Shown here piece after piece: positions 1-7,359 of a stretch of 64,000 nt of DNA; position 1 is the stretch's first letter; every line of letters starts with the position of its first letter. A program made the translations under genes and the position numbers. Source of the DNA: an uncultured Paracoccaceae bacterium (GTDB lineage Bacteria > Pseudomonadota > Alphaproteobacteria > Rhodobacterales > Rhodobacteraceae); the NCBI GenBank assembly GCA_947498985.1, contig CANMMF010000005.1:401056-465055 (forward strand). Direction: 5' to 3'. The notes below the pieces were generated by a model. The model was not told where the DNA came from. It did no database searches and saw only the letters and a program-made list of their open reading frames with translations.

Positions 1-695
1 CCGACAGTGCCGCGCGGGTGATCGAGGGCATCGCGACAGGCTGCGCGCGGGCCGGCACCGCGCTGATCGGCGGCGAGACCGCAGAGATGCCGGGCATGTA
101 TCCGGCGGGCGATTTCGACCTGGCGGGCTTTGCGGTGGGCGCGATGGAGCGCGGCGCCCTGCTGCCCCAGGGCGTGCGCCCGGGCGATGTTCTGCTGGGG
201 CTCGGCTCCGACGGGGTGCATTCCAACGGCTACAGCCTGGTGCGCAAGCTGGTCGAGCGCTCCGGTCTGACCTGGGATGCGGATTGTCCCTGGGCCGCGG
301 AAAGCCTTGGCGCGGCCTTGCTCGCGCCGACGCGGCTTTACGTGAAACCGGCCCTTGCGGCGATCCGGGCGGGCGGCGTGCATGCGCTGGCCCACATCAC
401 CGGCGGCGGCCTCACGGAAAACCTGCCGCGGGTGCTGCCCGAAGGCTGCGGCGCGCGGATCGACCTCTCGGCCTGGCAATTGCCCGGGGTCTTTGCCTGG
501 ATGCAGGACACCGGCGGCATCGCACAGGGCGAGATGCTCAAGACGTTCAACTGCGGCATCGGCATGGTGCTGGTGGTGGCGCCGGAGCGCGCCGAGGCGC
601 TGGCGCGGCTGCTGATCGACGAAGGCGAGACGGTCATGGCGCTTGGCAATGTCAGCGATGTGGACGGTGTGGTCTACGAGGGCGCGCTCGGCTGA
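1..695 (+). CDS. purM: Phosphoribosylformylglycinamidine cyclo-ligase (AIR synthetase), 3' part
   Basis: The gene enters from the left edge; reading begins in frame at base 3, and about 230 C-terminal residues are present. PurM closes the imidazole ring of the purine precursor, converting FGAM to AIR with ATP, in the cytoplasm. The fragment carries the family motif [11 protein letters not shown], the [17 protein letters not shown] segment and the C-terminal [16 protein letters not shown] block, all typical of AIR synthetases. The TGA stop shares its last base with the purN start, so the two are translationally coupled. Only the N-terminus is missing, because of the window edge. The identification is very secure. 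Confidence 0.96.
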   Translation, partial: DSAARVIEGIATGCARAGTALIGGETAEMPGMYPAGDFDLAGFAVGAMERGALLPQGVRPGDVLLGLGSDGVHSNGYSLVRKLVERSGLTWDADCPWAAESLGAALLAPTRLYVKPALAAIRAGGVHALAHITGGGLTENLPRVLPEGCGARIDLSAWQLPGVFAWMQDTGGIAQGEMLKTFNCGIGMVLVVAPERAEALARLLIDEGETVMALGNVSDVDGVVYEGALG

Positions 696-1282
696 TGCGT
701 GTCGCGATCCTGCTTTCCGGCGGCGGGTCGAACATGGTCAGGCTTGTGCAGAGCATGACCGGCGATCACCCGGCGCGCCCGGTGCTGGTGCTGGCCAATG
801 ATCCCGGTGCAGGCGGGCTGGAGAAGGCGCGCGGTCTCGGCGTGCCGGTTTCCTGCGTCGATCACCGCCCCTTCAAGGGCGACCGCGCGGGGTTCGAGGC
901 CGCCCTTCGGGACGCGCTTGCGCCCGCGGCCCCCGACCTGATCTGTCTTGCCGGTTTCATGCGGGTGCTCACCGCGGGGTTCGTGACGCCGTGGCAGGGG
1001 CGGATGCTCAACATCCACCCCTCGCTTTTGCCGAAATATCGCGGCCTCGACACCCATGCGCGCGCGCTTGAGGCAGGTGATGCGGAGGCGGGCTGCACCG
1101 TGCACGAGGTCACAGCCGCGCTCGATGACGGCCCGATCCTGGGGCAAGCGCGTGTGCCGGTTCAGCCGGGCGATACCGCCCGGTCGCTGGCCGCGCGGGT
1201 GCTGGTGCAGGAGCATATCCTCTATCCGGCGGTGCTGCGCCGCTTTGCCAGCGGCGACCGGCGGGTTCTGCATCTGCCCTGA
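695..1282 (+). CDS. purN: Phosphoribosylglycinamide formyltransferase
   Basis: A 195-residue GAR transformylase, which transfers a formyl group from 10-formyl-THF to GAR, the third step of purine synthesis. The N-terminal LLSGGGSNM loop is the phosphate-binding segment. The catalytic triad of the family is visible as N106 and H108 (in LNIHPSLLP) and D144 (in DDGPILGQ). The length matches the family (about 190-215). The ATG lies in TGATG, overlapping the purM stop by one base, so the purM-purN pair is an operon. A longer in-frame opening upstream of base 695 lies inside purM and is not credible as coding. Confidence 0.96.
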   Translation: MRVAILLSGGGSNMVRLVQSMTGDHPARPVLVLANDPGAGGLEKARGLGVPVSCVDHRPFKGDRAGFEAALRDALAPAAPDLICLAGFMRVLTAGFVTPWQGRMLNIHPSLLPKYRGLDTHARALEAGDAEAGCTVHEVTAALDDGPILGQARVPVQPGDTARSLAARVLVQEHILYPAVLRRFASGDRRVLHLP

Positions 1283-1319
1283 CCCCTGAGTTCCGAGCCC
1301 CGTCGCGCGCCCGCACGCC

Positions 1320-1508
1320 TTACCGGGGTGATGGCTGGCTGGCCACGTTGCCATGCCAGTCCGGCGCAAGCGCCCCCGCGCCCGGATCGGGCGCCAGCGC
1401 GGCGGGCAGTCCAAGCAGTATCAGCAGCGCCAATGCGGTCAGCGCGGCTGCTAGGCTGCCCCGATCCGCCCGGACCGGGCGGGAGGCGAAGAGATCGAGA
1501 GTTGTCAT
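1320..1508 (-). CDS. Small single-pass membrane protein of unknown function
   Basis: A 62-residue frame on the minus strand, starting at ATG 1508. An AGGAG ribosome-binding site lies 7 bases upstream, well spaced. An upstream in-frame GTG at 1511 is possible but less well placed. The protein has a short polar N-terminus ending in basic residues (about 1-18), one hydrophobic stretch of about 20 residues (about 20-41, rich in Leu and Ala) and a short polar tail. I do not recognise a family. It lies convergent to purN in a stretch otherwise empty up to rnd. The RBS and membrane segment support a real gene; the short length leaves doubt. Confidence 0.45.
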   Translation of the reverse strand: MTTLDLFASRPVRADRGSLAAALTALALLILLGLPAALAPDPGAGALAPDWHGNVASQPSPR

Positions 1509-1719
1509 CACATGTCTCCTTGAATGACCTGCGATCTACCTAATCCTCCGGCCAACATCATGGAAACGAATGTATGTGACGCTCTGCATCACACAGCGTG
1601 ATGAAAATCCCCCACAGGATCAGGGCAGGCCGGGGATTGGGGAACTTGCGCTTTGCTTTGCCGCCCGGCTGGGATAGGCGCGTAACACGCGGACAAGAAC
1701 GAGACGTGCCGGAGCCTGA

Positions 1720-2877
1720 ATGCAGACCATCACCACGACCCAAGAGCTCGCCGCCTTCTGCGCCGACGCTCAGAACGCCGAGTATGTAACCGTTGATACC
1801 GAGTTTCTCCGAGAGCGGACCTATTATTCCAAGCTTTGCCTGATCCAGCTGGCTCTGCCCGGCAAGAGCGATGAAAACGCCGTTCTGGTCGATCCGCTCG
1901 AAGGCGATCTGTCGCTCGATCCGCTGCTGGAGCTTTTCCGCAATCCCGACGTGGTCAAGGTGTTCCATGCTGCACGGCAGGATCTGGAGATCTTCTATAT
2001 CGATCACGGCGTGATCCCGGAGCCGCTCTTTGACACGCAGGTCGCCGCGATGGTCTGCGGCTTTGGCGAGCAGGTGGGCTACGAGACGCTGGTCAAGCGC
2101 ATCGCACGCCAGCCGCTCGACAAGTCGTCACGCTTCACCGACTGGTCGCGCCGTCCGCTGACCGATGCGCAGAAAACCTATGCGCTGGCCGATGTCACCC
2201 ATCTGCGGCAGATCTACGAGTTTCTCGACGGCAAGCTGAAAGAGAGCGGCCGGGATCGCTGGGTGGCCGAGGAACTGGCGGTGCTGACCAATCCCGACAC
2301 CTATGTGACGCATCCCGACGAGGCCTGGAAGCGGGTCAAGACCCGGTCGTCGAGCCCGCGGTTTCTGGCGCTGGTGCAGACACTTTCGGCCTTCCGCGAG
2401 ACCTATGCCCAGACCCGCAACATTCCCCGCAACCGGGTTTACAAGGATGACGCGCTGGTCGAGCTGGCCTCCACCAAGCCGCAGAACATGAACGATCTCG
2501 GTCGCTCCCGGCTGCTCTTGCGCGAGGCGCGCAAGGGGCCGATTGCCGAAGGTATCCTGGCGGCGGTGCAGAAAGGGCTTAGCGTGCCCAAGGAGGATCT
2601 GCCGAAACCCGACACCAGCCGCGACAAGCTGCAGGTCAACCCGGCGCTCGCCGATCTTCTGCGGGTGCTGCTGAAGGCCAAGACCGAAAGCTCCGGCGTG
2701 GCCTCCAAGCTGATCGCGCCCTCAGCGGAGCTCGATGCAATTGCCGCGGGGCTGCGGGACGTCCCGGCGCTGTCGGGCTGGCGTCACGAGGTGTTTGGCG
2801 CGGATGCGCTGCGGCTGTGTGACGGAGAGATTGCGCTGACCGCCAAGGGCAAGCAGGTCAAGGTCATCGATCTTTAG
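1720..2877 (+). CDS. rnd: Ribonuclease D
   Basis: A 385-residue 3'-5' exoribonuclease of the DEDDy group, acting on tRNA 3' ends and other stable RNA precursors in the cytoplasm. The catalytic acids are visible: D26 and E28 in VDTEFLRE, D88 in HAARQDLEIF, and Y154 with D158 in YALADVTHL. The C-terminal half (from about 200) contains one HRDC-like helical region. Length is as expected. The start ATG follows a weak CCGGAG ribosome-binding site. A single transcription unit is likely, since the neighbours are on the other strand or far away. Confidence 0.95.
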   Translation: MQTITTTQELAAFCADAQNAEYVTVDTEFLRERTYYSKLCLIQLALPGKSDENAVLVDPLEGDLSLDPLLELFRNPDVVKVFHAARQDLEIFYIDHGVIPEPLFDTQVAAMVCGFGEQVGYETLVKRIARQPLDKSSRFTDWSRRPLTDAQKTYALADVTHLRQIYEFLDGKLKESGRDRWVAEELAVLTNPDTYVTHPDEAWKRVKTRSSSPRFLALVQTLSAFRETYAQTRNIPRNRVYKDDALVELASTKPQNMNDLGRSRLLLREARKGPIAEGILAAVQKGLSVPKEDLPKPDTSRDKLQVNPALADLLRVLLKAKTESSGVASKLIAPSAELDAIAAGLRDVPALSGWRHEVFGADALRLCDGEIALTAKGKQVKVIDL

Positions 2878-2913
2878 GCAGATCCCGACGCCCTGCGGCG
2901 CGCGGCGCGGGCC

Positions 2914-2982
2914 TGGCGCCATGCAAAGAACCTGAGCCACGCAACGCTGCCTGGAATAAATGATTTCAACGCGTTACGTGAT
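2914..2982 (-). repeat. 69-bp dispersed intergenic repeat, copy A
   Basis: Read on the minus strand, this 69-base block matches bases 41607-41675 (plus strand) at 61 of 69 positions without gaps, by hand alignment. Both copies begin ATCACGTAACGC and end TGCATGGCGCCA. Within each copy, CACGTAACGC and GCGTTGCGTG can pair at 9 of 10 positions, so the element can fold as a hairpin. It lies between the ends of rnd and the lipoprotein gene, outside coding sequence. Confidence 0.8.
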
Positions 2983-3012
2983 ACGGGTTGTGTCGGGTGT
3001 TTCGCCAGTCGC

Positions 3013-3516
3013 TTAACGCCGCGACACCTGCACGTTGCGCTGACCCCTGACCCGGATCTCGCGAATGCCCGCCAGCTCGTTGTCGGTCAGCCAGATCCCC
3101 GCGGACACCGTGCGCGACCATTCGCTGCCGACGCGGCCCGGCTGCTGCAGCGCGCGAAAATCATATGTCAGCGTGTCGGCATCGCTTTCGGCCTCGTTCT
3201 TGACCAGCCGCACTTCGAACGGCCCTTGCCGGTTGGCCACCGCGCTGGCGCGGATCACCGCCCCGCCGGGGCGCCGCTCGATCAGGAGTTCGCTGATCTC
3301 GCCCACCAGACGGCCCTGATAGCTGTCGTCCTGGCTGCTGCGGAAGATCGAGGCGCGGCGGCGCGGGATCAGCGGGTTGACCTCTGCGCTCGCCGAGACC
3401 GGCTCCGACACGCCGCGCCCGAACCAGTTCATCGGATTGAGCCGCGAGTCGCGAAGTCCGCCGCAGCTGGTGAGCACCAGCGCCGAAAGAAGAAGCACGG
3501 AGACCGCTCTGACCAT
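3013..3516 (-). CDS. Putative lipoprotein, unknown function
   Basis: A 167-residue protein with a lipoprotein signal: a hydrophobic h-region (residues 5-15) followed by the lipobox LTSC, with the lipidated cysteine at position 18. The following residues are GGLRDSRLNP, with no Asp at +2, so outer-membrane sorting is possible. The mature part (about 60-165) alternates short beta-like segments and ends in a basic tail. I recognise no enzymatic motif; it looks like a conserved family-level hypothetical. The start ATG 3516 follows a GGGG-type ribosome-binding site. It is convergent with rnd and divergent from sufE. Confidence 0.8.
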   Translation of the reverse strand: MVRAVSVLLLSALVLTSCGGLRDSRLNPMNWFGRGVSEPVSASAEVNPLIPRRRASIFRSSQDDSYQGRLVGEISELLIERRPGGAVIRASAVANRQGPFEVRLVKNEAESDADTLTYDFRALQQPGRVGSEWSRTVSAGIWLTDNELAGIREIRVRGQRNVQVSRR

Positions 3517-3636
3517 GTAATCTGCCCCTTTGACCTTGCCTAACGGGTTAGCGCATTCACACCCGGTTGAAAAGCGCCAAGGGCTGGACCTTTTGCCTGC
3601 CGGTCCTTACCTCCGGATGAAAGGAGATCGGGCACG

Positions 3637-4041
3637 ATGGCACAAACGGCATTCGAAGAGGTGGTGGAGGATTTCGAGTTCCTCGAGGACTGGGAAGACC
3701 GCTACCGGATGGTGATCGAGATGGGCAAGGCGATGCCCGCTTTGCCCGAGGCGCTGAAAGTGCCCGCCACAAAGGTCGAGGGCTGCGCCAGCCAGGTCTG
3801 GTTGCACACCGCGCCCGAGGCCGGGCAGTTCCGGTTCCAGGGCGATTCCGATGCGCTGATCGTCAAGGGGCTCATCGCCTTGCTGCACCGGCTTTACGAC
3901 GGGCTGCCGGTGGCCGAGGTGGCCGGTGTGGACGCGCGCGCCGAGCTGGGGCGCCTGGGGCTGCACGACCACCTCTCGGCCCAGCGCAGCAACGGGTTGC
4001 GGGCGATGATCGAGCGGATCCGCGCCGAGGCCGCCGCCTGA
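3637..4041 (+). CDS. sufE: Cysteine desulfuration protein SufE
   Basis: A 134-residue SufE-family sulfur acceptor. It receives persulfide sulfur from SufS and passes it on for Fe-S cluster assembly. The acceptor cysteine is C50 in KVEGCASQVWL, the hallmark loop. Length is typical (about 130-140). The start is well supported by AAGGAGA upstream. No other suf genes are in the window, so it acts in trans here. It is divergent from the lipoprotein gene. Confidence 0.93.
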   Translation: MAQTAFEEVVEDFEFLEDWEDRYRMVIEMGKAMPALPEALKVPATKVEGCASQVWLHTAPEAGQFRFQGDSDALIVKGLIALLHRLYDGLPVAEVAGVDARAELGRLGLHDHLSAQRSNGLRAMIERIRAEAAA

Positions 4042-4095
4042 CGTCCGTGCATGTGTCTCTGAACCGGGCGCGCCATATATCGCGATCAAGCCAGG

Positions 4096-4135
4096 AAAAA
4101 GCGCCCGGATCCGGGGGACGACCGGATCGGGGCGC
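4096..4135 (-). terminator. Rho-independent terminator of the 4180-4524 gene
   Basis: Arms 4101-4114 and 4122-4135 form a 14-bp stem with one mismatch. On the minus strand the stem is followed by five U residues (bases 4100-4096). It sits 45 bases past the stop of the minus-strand gene that ends at 4180. Confidence 0.75.
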
Positions 4136-4179
4136 AAAGCCGCCCCCCAGGGAGGAAGGGGCGGGTGACGGAAATTGGC

Positions 4180-4524
4180 TCAGTATTTCAGCGCCTGCGT
4201 ACCGCTGACCATGCAGACCCAGGGATCGCTGTCCTTGCCGCCTTCAAAGATATACTCGCGGGTGTCGCTGAAGGTGGAGGTGCTGCCAGCGGCGTAATCG
4301 TTCTGGAAACACTCCATGCGCCCGACAAAGGCGTTCGACCAGTCGGCATAGCCATAGATATGCGCCGCACCGGATTTCCAGGTCTGCACGGTCAGGATCT
4401 TGGCGTGCTGCATGGTCTTGCCGTAACCCATGGCGGTGATCTGGTCGCCCTGCGAGGCGATGGCCCCGGTTGCGGTGGCGGCAAGCGACAGGGCGACAAG
4501 AGCGGTTTTGAGGATGGTTTTCAT
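4180..4524 (-). CDS. Small secreted protein, unknown function
   Basis: A 114-residue protein with a clear Sec signal peptide (KTILK basic start, hydrophobic core, cleavage probably after TGAIA near residue 23). The mature part of about 90 residues has two cysteines (MECFQND and WVCMVSG) that could form one disulfide in the periplasm. An upstream in-frame ATG at 4557 exists, but ATG 4524 is chosen. It has AGGAGA 7 bases upstream and begins exactly at the signal peptide. No family is recognised. A terminator follows at 4096-4135. Confidence 0.75.
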   Translation of the reverse strand: MKTILKTALVALSLAATATGAIASQGDQITAMGYGKTMQHAKILTVQTWKSGAAHIYGYADWSNAFVGRMECFQNDYAAGSTSTFSDTREYIFEGGKDSDPWVCMVSGTQALKY

Positions 4525-4751
4525 AACGGGGTCTCCTAAAGGTTTTTGGTCAATCATTCGGGCGGGGCCCGGGGGGTAAACGTCTTTGGCTCCGGTTCAT
4601 GTGCGGTCTTCAAATGCGGTCCGGTGAGCCTTGTTCCGAACCTTGTGAATGAGACGCTTATGACCGGCCAATCCTTGGACCGCAGGTCCGGAAAACCGCA
4701 AATTTCCTGCAAGTATCTGGTTTGGAGGGGAATTTTCTGGTAATTTCTTTT

Positions 4752-4791
4752 GCGGCCGCCCGGAGCAGGGTATTCCTGCCTTGGCGGCCGC
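4752..4791. other. Long GC-rich hairpin
   Basis: GCGGCCGCC (4752-4760) pairs with GGCGGCCGC (4783-4791), and inside it GCAGG pairs with CCTGC. It lies in the gap between two minus-strand genes. The bases that follow on the minus strand are A-rich, so it is not a standard terminator for that strand. The remainder of 4525-4852 shows nothing coding. Confidence 0.45.
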
Positions 4792-4852
4792 GGTGTTTTG
4801 CGCGCAGCAGCCGCCGCGGCGCGGACGCATGGCGCGCAGGGTTCAGCGGGGC

Positions 4853-5233
4853 TCAGGCGTAGCTCACAAGCTCGTATTCCACGCCGTCCGGCCCGTCGAA
4901 ATAGAACCGCCGTCCCGGCTCATAGCTGCCATGCTGGGTGATCTTGTACCCGGCTTGTGTCACGCGCTCTTCCATCGCGCCCAGATCGTCGACCACCAGC
5001 CCGATATGGTTCATCCCGCCGTAAGACTGGTAGCGCAGCGCGTCGCCCTTCATCCGGTGCGCGGGCGCGTAGAGCGCGATGTATTGCGAGTCCGTGCCCA
5101 CATGGATCGAGCGGCCCATGCCCGGCGGATCGCCCTGCCACCGGATCTGCCAGTCGAAAAGGTCGCACAATACGCGCGCGGTGGCGTCGGGGTCCCGGAC
5201 GGCGATGTTCACATGTTCAAGTTGCGTGGTCAT
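4853..5233 (-). CDS. VOC (glyoxalase/bleomycin-resistance fold) family protein
   Basis: A 126-residue protein with two beta-alpha-beta3 halves typical of the vicinal-oxygen-chelate fold (LEHVNIAVRDPDATARVL and MNHIGLVVDDLGAM). Metal-ligand candidates are the His in LEHVNIAV and in MNHIGLVV, and the Glu in VEYELVSY. The Glu expected in the first half is not evident (SQYIALYAP), so the metal site may be incomplete or different. The substrate is unknown; relatives include glyoxalase I, dioxygenases and isomerases. ATG 5233 is preferred over 5248 because AGGAGA lies just upstream of it. Confidence 0.85.
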   Translation of the reverse strand: MTTQLEHVNIAVRDPDATARVLCDLFDWQIRWQGDPPGMGRSIHVGTDSQYIALYAPAHRMKGDALRYQSYGGMNHIGLVVDDLGAMEERVTQAGYKITQHGSYEPGRRFYFDGPDGVEYELVSYA

Positions 5234-5365
5234 GATGTCTCCTGTCACTGATGCGGGCAGTATCGGACCTCAAGTTCACTTGAGGGCAAGCGCTAAGAAT
5301 GTCTTGGAATCAGAGGCTTGAGGTTTTTGCTTGTGGCAAGCCGTCCCCGCGCACAGGATTGCGGC

Positions 5366-5711
5366 ATGGGACGAGACCGCGTCAACACGATCTGCCGCGC
5401 GCTGCCGGGGGGCTGAATGGTCCGAACCGTGGGGTGCTGCCCATGATGCGTGGAAGGTCGGCGGCACGATGTTTGCCTGTATCGGCATGGCCAGTGACGG
5501 CGTGCCGGTCAAGACACCCTCCATCGAAGACGCGAGCCTGCTGATCGAGATGGCGCGCGCGGAAAAGGCGCCCTGTTTCCACCGATCCTGGCTGCGTGTC
5601 GACTGGGACCCGGTGCCGGCGGACGAGCTGCGCGACCGTATCGCGACCTCGCATGACATCGTGTTTCGCGGGCTGACCAGGAAGATGCAGGCGGAGATCG
5701 GGGCGCGGTGA
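5366..5711 (+). pseudogene. MmcQ/YjbR-family gene interrupted by a +1 frameshift
   Basis: From ATG 5366 (AGGA seven bases upstream) the frame reads MGRDRVNTICRALPGG and hits a TGA at 5414-5416. Skipping one G of the run of six at 5407-5412 continues as ALPGAEWSEPWGAAHDAWKV, then through KVGGTMFACIG, VKTPSIEDASLLI and HRSWLRVDWD to a stop at 5711. Together these make a protein of about 114 residues with the usual YjbR arrangement (LPGA, WG, KVGGKMFA and VK segments). YjbR-fold proteins are small, DNA-binding-like and of unclear role. Either the homopolymer is a sequencing error or the gene is a recent pseudogene. Confidence 0.8.
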
Positions 5712-5834
5712 CGCGGCTTGGGGCGCGCGGTCCGTTGCGTCTAACGAAACGGGCAGGGCGACCGGAACCCGACGGCCAAATCCTCGCCGCGTCATGCGCC
5801 CGCCATCACGCAGGCGCCAATCCCTCTTCAGCGC

Positions 5835-7349
5835 TCAGCTGTTGCCCGCGCCGGTGAAGCGCGCGGCATCCGCCGCCGCCCGGCGGATCGCGTTCGACTT
5901 GTGCTCGGTCTCCTGAAATTCGGCCTCGGGGTCGCTGTCATAGACCACGCCGCCACCCGCCTGGATATAGAGCTTTTGGTCCTTCACCAGCGCCGTGCGC
6001 AGCGCGATGCACATGTCCATGTCGCCACCGGCGCTGAAATATCCCACGCCGCCGCCATAGATGCCGCGCTTTTCAGGCTCGAGCTCGTCGATGATCTCCA
6101 TCGCGCGGACCTTCGGCGCGCCTGAGACGGTGCCCGCGGGCAGGCCCGCCAGCAGCGCCGAGAGCGCGTCATGATCCTCGGAAAGCTCACCCACCACGTT
6201 CGAGACGATATGCATCACGTGGCTGTAGCGCTCGATGATGAATTGCTCGGTCGGGCGCACGGTGCCGATCTTGCTCACGCGCCCGGTGTCGTTGCGTCCC
6301 AGATCGAGCAGCATGAGATGCTCGGCCAGCTCTTTCTGATCGGCCAGCAACTCCGCCTCCAGCGCCTTGTCCTGCTCGGGTGTGGCGCCGCGTGGCCGGG
6401 TGCCCGCGATGGGGCGGATCGTGACTTCGCGCCCAAAGACCCGCACCAGGATCTCGGGGCTGGCGCCCACAACCTGAAAGCCGCCGAAGTTGAAATAGAA
6501 CATGAAGGGCGAGGGGTTGGTGCGCCTCAGCGAGCGATAAAGCGAGAACGGCGGCAGCGGGAAATCCTGCGTCCAGCGCTGCGAGGGCACAACCTGAAAG
6601 ATGTCGCCCGCGCGGATGTATTCCTTCGCGGTCTCGACGGCGGCTTTGTAGCCCTCGCGGGTGAAGTTCGACACCGGCTCCGCGGCCTCATGCGCGTCGC
6701 CCAGATCGCGCGCCTGCTGCGGCAGCGCGCGTTCGAGGTCGCGCACCGCATCCATCACCCGCTCGGCGGCCTGCGCATAGGCCGCGCGGGCCGAGAGTCC
6801 GTCATTGACCCAGGCCGGAGAGACCACCGTGACCTCGCCTTTCACCCCGTCGAGCACCGCCACCACCGAAGGGCGCATGAACATCGCGTCGGGCAGGCCG
6901 AGCGGGTCCGGGTTGACGTCGGGCAGGTGTTCGACCAGCCGGATCATGTCGTAACCCAGATAGCCAAAGAGCCCGGCGGCGGCCTGCGGCAGATCGGCGG
7001 GCAGCGCGATGCGCGATTCCGCGATCAGCGCGCGCAGGGCGGTGAGCGGATCCTCGGCGCTATCCTCAAAGGCCTCGGGATCGAAACGCGCGGCGCGGTT
7101 GAGCCGGGCGGTCTGTCCATGGCACTGCCAGACCAGATCGGGCTTCATGCCGATGATCGAGTAGCGCCCGCGCACCTCTCCGCCGGTCACCGATTCCAGC
7201 ATGAAGGCGTCCTTGGCCGCACCTGTCAGCTTCAGCATCAGCGACACCGGCGTGTCGAGATCGGCCGCGAGCCGTGCATAGACCACCTGGTTTTCGCCGG
7301 CCTCGTAGGCGGCGGCAAACGCCTCGAATGACGGGGTCAGTCCGGACAT
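5835..7349 (-). CDS. trpE: Anthranilate synthase component I
   Basis: A 504-residue chorismate-utilising enzyme that makes anthranilate from chorismate, with glutamine-derived ammonia from TrpG; first step of tryptophan synthesis. The N-terminal regulatory region shows MLES (50-53), equivalent to the LLES tryptophan-feedback motif. The catalytic domain has PIAGTRPRG, LDLGRNDTGRV and TVSGAPKVRAMEII. The start lies ten bases after the ppiD stop, so the two are cotranscribed. trpG, trpD and trpC do not follow: the next feature is the YjbR pseudogene on the other strand, so the partner subunit must be encoded elsewhere. PabB is the alternative, but the length and motifs favour TrpE. Confidence 0.93.
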   Translation of the reverse strand: MSGLTPSFEAFAAAYEAGENQVVYARLAADLDTPVSLMLKLTGAAKDAFMLESVTGGEVRGRYSIIGMKPDLVWQCHGQTARLNRAARFDPEAFEDSAEDPLTALRALIAESRIALPADLPQAAAGLFGYLGYDMIRLVEHLPDVNPDPLGLPDAMFMRPSVVAVLDGVKGEVTVVSPAWVNDGLSARAAYAQAAERVMDAVRDLERALPQQARDLGDAHEAAEPVSNFTREGYKAAVETAKEYIRAGDIFQVVPSQRWTQDFPLPPFSLYRSLRRTNPSPFMFYFNFGGFQVVGASPEILVRVFGREVTIRPIAGTRPRGATPEQDKALEAELLADQKELAEHLMLLDLGRNDTGRVSKIGTVRPTEQFIIERYSHVMHIVSNVVGELSEDHDALSALLAGLPAGTVSGAPKVRAMEIIDELEPEKRGIYGGGVGYFSAGGDMDMCIALRTALVKDQKLYIQAGGGVVYDSDPEAEFQETEHKSNAIRRAAADAARFTGAGNS

Positions 7350-7359
7350 GGGCGCGCGC

